A DNA stretch of 64,000 bases from an uncultured Muribaculaceae bacterium (GTDB lineage Bacteria > Bacteroidota > Bacteroidia > Bacteroidales > Muribaculaceae): positions 1-64,000 of the forward strand of contig CAJTXU010000010.1 in assembly GCA_910584125.1 (NCBI GenBank), read 5' to 3'. The first letter of the stretch is position 1; the number at the start of each line of letters is the position of its first letter. Under the pieces are notes generated by a model that worked only from the letters and a program-made list of their open reading frames with translations, was not told the DNA's origin and ran no database searches. Below, in pieces: positions 60,495 through 64,000 of the stretch. Made by a program: the position numbers and the translations under genes.

Positions 60495-61595
60495 ATGAAA
60501 TCCTACCGACACATATTGACGACAATCTTGTTTGCCGCGATGCTTATGCTGGCAGGTGGTTGCGTGCATGAATTCCCGGACGAGGAGACCCCCGGCGGCG
60601 ACGGCAAGGCCGCCGTACGTCTCGACCTGCGTCTGCTTGCCGGAGAGATGCCTCTCTACAAGACAATCACCGTGGGAGGAGACGCTTCCGACGCCACCCG
60701 CGCCCCCTCCGAGACCCCCCGCATGAGATATATAGTGGAGGTCTACGACACCGACGATCTCCCCGGCTCCAACCGCGGCCGCGGTCTGCAGACCCGCGCT
60801 CCGATCGAGCGCATATCGTTCACCATCCCCGCCGACGAGGTCACCACCGACCGATATGTCGACCTGCGCCTTGAGCCGGGCGACTATACCTTCTACGCCT
60901 GGTCAGACTATATCGACGGCGACGGGCGCGAGGGCCTCTTCTACAACGCCACCGACCTTGCCGACATCACGGTCGTGGCTGCGGCCGACGGCTCACACCC
61001 CGGATCGACCGACCTGCGCCAGGCTTTTCTCGGACACACCGAAGCGACCGTCCCCGAACCCGCCCCCGTGCCCGACATCGCCACCGGACAGATGCCGACC
61101 ACGGAAATCACCGTCGAGATGAGTCGGCCGCTCGCCAAGTTCGTCTTCATCTCGACCGACCTCGACGAGTTCATCAACTCGCGCCGGCAGGCCGCCGGAC
61201 ATTCGTCAGACCGCACCCCGCAGCTCAGCGACTACTCGGTCAAGGTGATATACTCGGGATACATGCCCGTGGCGTTCGACGCCTTCATCGACCGTCCGTT
61301 CGACGCACGCCTCGGCCAGTGGTTCATGTCGCGACCGCAGATCATCGACAGCACGCAGGCCATGCTCGGCTTCGACTTCATGTTCGTCAACGGCGCGGAG
61401 GCCGGAGTGCAGCTCGCCCTCGAAATCTACGACACCGTCACCGGCGAGAAGATCGGCTCGACCGGAACGATCACGGCGCCACTGCTGCGCGGCCGCACCA
61501 CCGAAATCCGCGGACGGTTCCTGAGCTCGCAGGCCGAATCGGGCGTGGGCGTCAACCCCGACTTCGATGGAGATTACAATATAGAAATCAGATAA
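60495..61595 (+). CDS. FimB/Mfa2-family fimbrial lipoprotein
   Basis: 366-aa lipoprotein with lipobox LAGGC (Cys at 23). FimB/Mfa2 proteins anchor the fimbrial base in the outer membrane and control fibre length. The MRYIVEVYDTDD block, the YTFYAWSDY block and two beta-sandwich domains fit the family. It lies between the DUF3575 gene and the large fimbrillin-like gene. A tract of AAGTAAT heptamers separates it from the latter. Confidence 0.85.
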   Translation: MKSYRHILTTILFAAMLMLAGGCVHEFPDEETPGGDGKAAVRLDLRLLAGEMPLYKTITVGGDASDATRAPSETPRMRYIVEVYDTDDLPGSNRGRGLQTRAPIERISFTIPADEVTTDRYVDLRLEPGDYTFYAWSDYIDGDGREGLFYNATDLADITVVAAADGSHPGSTDLRQAFLGHTEATVPEPAPVPDIATGQMPTTEITVEMSRPLAKFVFISTDLDEFINSRRQAAGHSSDRTPQLSDYSVKVIYSGYMPVAFDAFIDRPFDARLGQWFMSRPQIIDSTQAMLGFDFMFVNGAEAGVQLALEIYDTVTGEKIGSTGTITAPLLRGRTTEIRGRFLSSQAESGVGVNPDFDGDYNIEIR

Positions 61596-61761
61596 AAAGT
61601 ATAAAGTAATAAGTAATATAAAGTAATAAGTAAAGAGTAATACGTGCTTATTAAGTAATAAATAATATGCGACTTACCGCCTCTAATCAATAATCATTTC
61701 ATATAGGACAATACTAATACGAACATAACCAGACAAAACGAAATTTCAACCAAACAAATTG
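61596..61761 (+). other. Intergenic spacer with heptamer repeats
   Basis: AAGTAATAAGTAAT-type heptamers (61600-61665) and A+T-rich sequence. No clear promoter and no gene are visible. Confidence 0.6.
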
Positions 61762-63711
61762 ATGAAAATGACTAAAATGAAAAGATCTCTTTACGCAGCT
61801 ATGGCGCTTCCCGCGCTGCTGCTCGGCTCCTGCCAGAGTGATGAAATGCTCACCGCCGAGGGCGACGGTAACGTCACCTTCATCGCGGAGCTTCCCGGCG
61901 ACTTCACCCGCGCCTTCGGCGACGGTCTGACCGCCGACCAGCTCACCTATGCCGTCTACGAGGCCGACACCAAGGTGCCCGTGCTCAAGACCGGCGACGA
62001 CGCCGCTCCCGCCGTGACATTCACCGGCCGCCAGGCGAGCCTCACTCTCAACCTCGTGAAAGGCAAGAAATACGACATCGTTTTCTGGGCCCACAGCCTC
62101 AACGCTCCCTACACCTTCAACGCCGACTCGCAGTCAATCACCGTCAACTATGACAACCTGACGAGCAACGAGGAGGGCCGCGACGCCTTCTTCCAGGTGA
62201 TCACCGACCTCAACGTCACCGGCCCCGTCTCGCAGAAGGTAGTGCTCAAGCGCCCCTTCGCGCAGATCAACTTCGGTACGAACGACTACGACAAGGCCGT
62301 GAACGTCGGCACGACCATCGCCAAGACCTCACTCACCGTCAAGAACGGCGTCTACCAGACCCTCGACCTCATGACCGGAGAGGTTGGCGACGAACTTCAG
62401 ACTCCGCTGACATTCTCGGCGACCGCCCTGCCCGTAGGCGAGACGTTCCCCCTCGGCACGCAGTACAAGTATCTGTCGATGAACTACCTGCTCTGCGGCG
62501 GCACTGTGGGCGACGTCCCCACCTCGGCCTCGAAGACGCTGATCGACTGCTCGTTTGACGTGATCGACAACGCCGGCAACATCGTCAACACGATTGAACT
62601 CAACAACATGCCCGTGCAGCGCAACTACCGCACCAACGTCTTCGGAGCGCTGCTCACCTCTCAGTATGACTTCAACATCATCGTCGACCAGGTGTTCGAA
62701 GGCAACCACGCCGTTGCCGGCACTCCCGCCGAGATGGTGGCGGCACTTCAGAATCCCGACGTCACCGAAATCACCGTCAACGATGACCTCGACCTCTCCG
62801 GGCTGACGACCGAGAACCTGACGTTCGACACTCCGAAGACAATCAACGTGGCCAATGGCAAGACCATCACGCTCGGCAACGAGAACTGCTTCGTGGCCAA
62901 CAACGGTCTGACTCTCACCGGCGGAGGGACGATCACCAACGTAAACGACGAAACTCCCAAAGGCGAGGGCTGGCAGAAGTCGCTGATACACGTGATGGGC
63001 GGCGACCTGAAGATCGACGGCGTGACTCTCATCAACGACCCCGACTACCACTGGCATGGCAACTCCGCCGAGGGCCGTCCCTACAACAGCGCAGCGATCG
63101 CATATTGGAACGACGCCAACGTCTACATCGACAACGCTGAGATCACCTCGGGCGAGTTCACTCTCTGCGGTATGGGCCGCGACACCGCCTCGGGCAAGGT
63201 GATCCTCAATAACAGCAAGTTCACCTCGACCTCCTCTAATATTCACAACGGCAAGAACTGGGCTTACGCGATGCGTATCTTCGGCTCGTACGCCGAGCTC
63301 AACGACTGCGATGTGACCGGCACACAGGGCGGCATATCTCCCGACGGCTGCGTGAAGATGGTGATCAACGGCGGCACATACCGCACGGTCAACACTCCGG
63401 GCAAGACTGATGCCTTCTACGCAGTATACGTCACCAACGGCACCGAGCTGACCATCAACGGCGGTACGTTCGAGTCGCCCAACGTGCGCACCAGTCTCCC
63501 CATCGAGGGCACGAGCTGCGTGGTGAGTGGCGACAACGACGTGCATCTTGAGGCAGGCAGCATCATCGTGAAGGGCGGCAAGTTCAGCGGCAAGCCCTAC
63601 AACCACGTGACCAACCAGCTTATCGACCCCGCCCAGGGCTTCGAGTGGAAGTCTCTTGACGGCCCCGGCCTGCTCAAGTGGGAGGCCTTCGATCCCAACC
63701 TGAGCGAGTGA
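61762..63711 (+). CDS. Fimbrillin-like lipoprotein with DUF6562-type and beta-helix regions
   Basis: 649-aa lipoprotein with lipobox LLGSC near residue 25. Residues about 35-310 form a two-domain fimbrillin-like (DUF6562-type) region with GNVTFIAELPGDFTRAFGDG and VVLKRPFAQINFGTND. Residues about 320-640 form a right-handed beta-helix with repeated turns such as LTLTGGGTITN and LTINGGTFESPN. The end is EWKSLDGPGLLKWEAFDPNLSE. It could be the stalk or tip subunit of the fimbria encoded with the two upstream genes. The ATG at 61762 is chosen; 61771 and 61780 are possible. Confidence 0.8.
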   Translation: MKMTKMKRSLYAAMALPALLLGSCQSDEMLTAEGDGNVTFIAELPGDFTRAFGDGLTADQLTYAVYEADTKVPVLKTGDDAAPAVTFTGRQASLTLNLVKGKKYDIVFWAHSLNAPYTFNADSQSITVNYDNLTSNEEGRDAFFQVITDLNVTGPVSQKVVLKRPFAQINFGTNDYDKAVNVGTTIAKTSLTVKNGVYQTLDLMTGEVGDELQTPLTFSATALPVGETFPLGTQYKYLSMNYLLCGGTVGDVPTSASKTLIDCSFDVIDNAGNIVNTIELNNMPVQRNYRTNVFGALLTSQYDFNIIVDQVFEGNHAVAGTPAEMVAALQNPDVTEITVNDDLDLSGLTTENLTFDTPKTINVANGKTITLGNENCFVANNGLTLTGGGTITNVNDETPKGEGWQKSLIHVMGGDLKIDGVTLINDPDYHWHGNSAEGRPYNSAAIAYWNDANVYIDNAEITSGEFTLCGMGRDTASGKVILNNSKFTSTSSNIHNGKNWAYAMRIFGSYAELNDCDVTGTQGGISPDGCVKMVINGGTYRTVNTPGKTDAFYAVYVTNGTELTINGGTFESPNVRTSLPIEGTSCVVSGDNDVHLEAGSIIVKGGKFSGKPYNHVTNQLIDPAQGFEWKSLDGPGLLKWEAFDPNLSE

Positions 63712-64000
63712 ACGAAGCTGGAAGATAAGTAAGAAGTAAGAAGTAAGAAGTAAGAAGTAAGAAGTAAGAAGTACAGGTCTTAGGCCAAAGGTCTTAGATT
63801 TTAGGTTTTAGGTTTTAGATCCAAGGCTTAGATAAGATCTGAAGCATATGTCCAAACGAGCGATGGCGCCCGGCGTCATCGCTCTTGTCGTATCACATAG
63901 GCGGCACGCTGAAACGGTCGGCGCGCGTCCCGGCATGGAGGGGCGGTCCGTCCCCGGCCGCCCAACGATTTATTACAATATACCGCGCGAAGAACAGCCG
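63712..64000 (+). other. Intergenic end of window with 7-bp tandem repeat and hairpin
   Basis: Downstream of the fimbrillin gene an AAGTAAG heptamer is repeated about 6.7 times (63727-63773), then TTTTAGG-type repeats (63788-63830), then a hairpin GAGCGATG...CATCGCTC (63858-63884), which could terminate the operon. No gene starts before the window ends. Confidence 0.65.
63727..63773 (+). repeat. AAGTAAG heptamer tandem, about 6.7 copies
   Basis: Uninterrupted 7-bp units with no mismatch, the purest of the heptamer tracts in this window. Purity suggests recent slippage. Confidence 0.9.

Noticed and set aside
62329..63606. 425-aa open frame antisense to the fimbrillin-like gene
   Set aside because: Shadow frame with the composition of an antisense translation.

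Overview
The window looks like a chromosome segment from a gut Bacteroidales bacterium. The high G+C and gene content resemble a Muribaculaceae-type relative of Bacteroides; that lineage call is inference. The evidence is SusC/SusD pairs, a hybrid two-component system, a type IX secretion (T9SS) tail, FimB/Mfa2-type fimbrial genes, and repeated promoters of the Bacteroidetes form (-33 TTTG or TTG, about 20 bp, -7 TAnnTTTG).

Layout: 1-5986 holds a low-GC fragment, a GtrB/DPM1-like glycosyltransferase, tRNA-Arg(CCT), and the housekeeping run DUF177-rpmF-fabH (closed by a terminator), era and der. 6138-8288 is an outer-membrane beta-barrel protein. 8340-8720 is a decayed nuclease remnant followed by 33-bp tandem repeats. 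8725-11250 is a TPR histidine kinase with a LuxR-type regulator. 11399-22126 is the most unusual region: seven tightly packed, partly overlapping genes for a helical protein, a double zinc-ribbon protein, a membrane Ser/Thr kinase, a zinc-ribbon protein with four AAA+ modules, a zinc-ribbon/FHA protein, a PP2C phosphatase and a Sel1-repeat protein. It reads as one phospho-signalling machine built around an AAA+ motor. 22235-30476 carries a BspA-like LRR protein, a membrane TPR/HTH regulator, and a secreted alpha-amylase with a GLUG-repeat T9SS protein. 31066-41373 carries recA, bioB, an OmpR/histidine kinase pair, and a PiT phosphate transporter flanked by two paralogous AAA/PD-(D/E)XK genes.

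42053-58016 is a complete fructan utilisation locus: two GH32 enzymes, a DUF4960 surface binding protein, SusD, SusC, a BT1754-like hybrid sensor-regulator, a fructose permease and a fructokinase. Together these would bind and cut fructan at the surface, import oligosaccharides, finish hydrolysis, and take up and phosphorylate fructose, with periplasmic fructose as the expected inducer. 58017-59205 is a repeat-rich scar with a 30-bp perfect inverted repeat, an ATPase/nuclease pseudogene and a 191-bp MITE-like palindrome. 59206-63711 is a fimbrial operon (DUF3575, FimB/Mfa2-like, fimbrillin-like with a beta-helix region).

Scattered between genes is a family of hairpins with a shared G+C-rich core, flanked by tandem heptamers (AAGTAAT, AATGATA, AAGTAAG types), usually at 3' ends of genes. 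All calls were made by reading the sequence; no database search was run.
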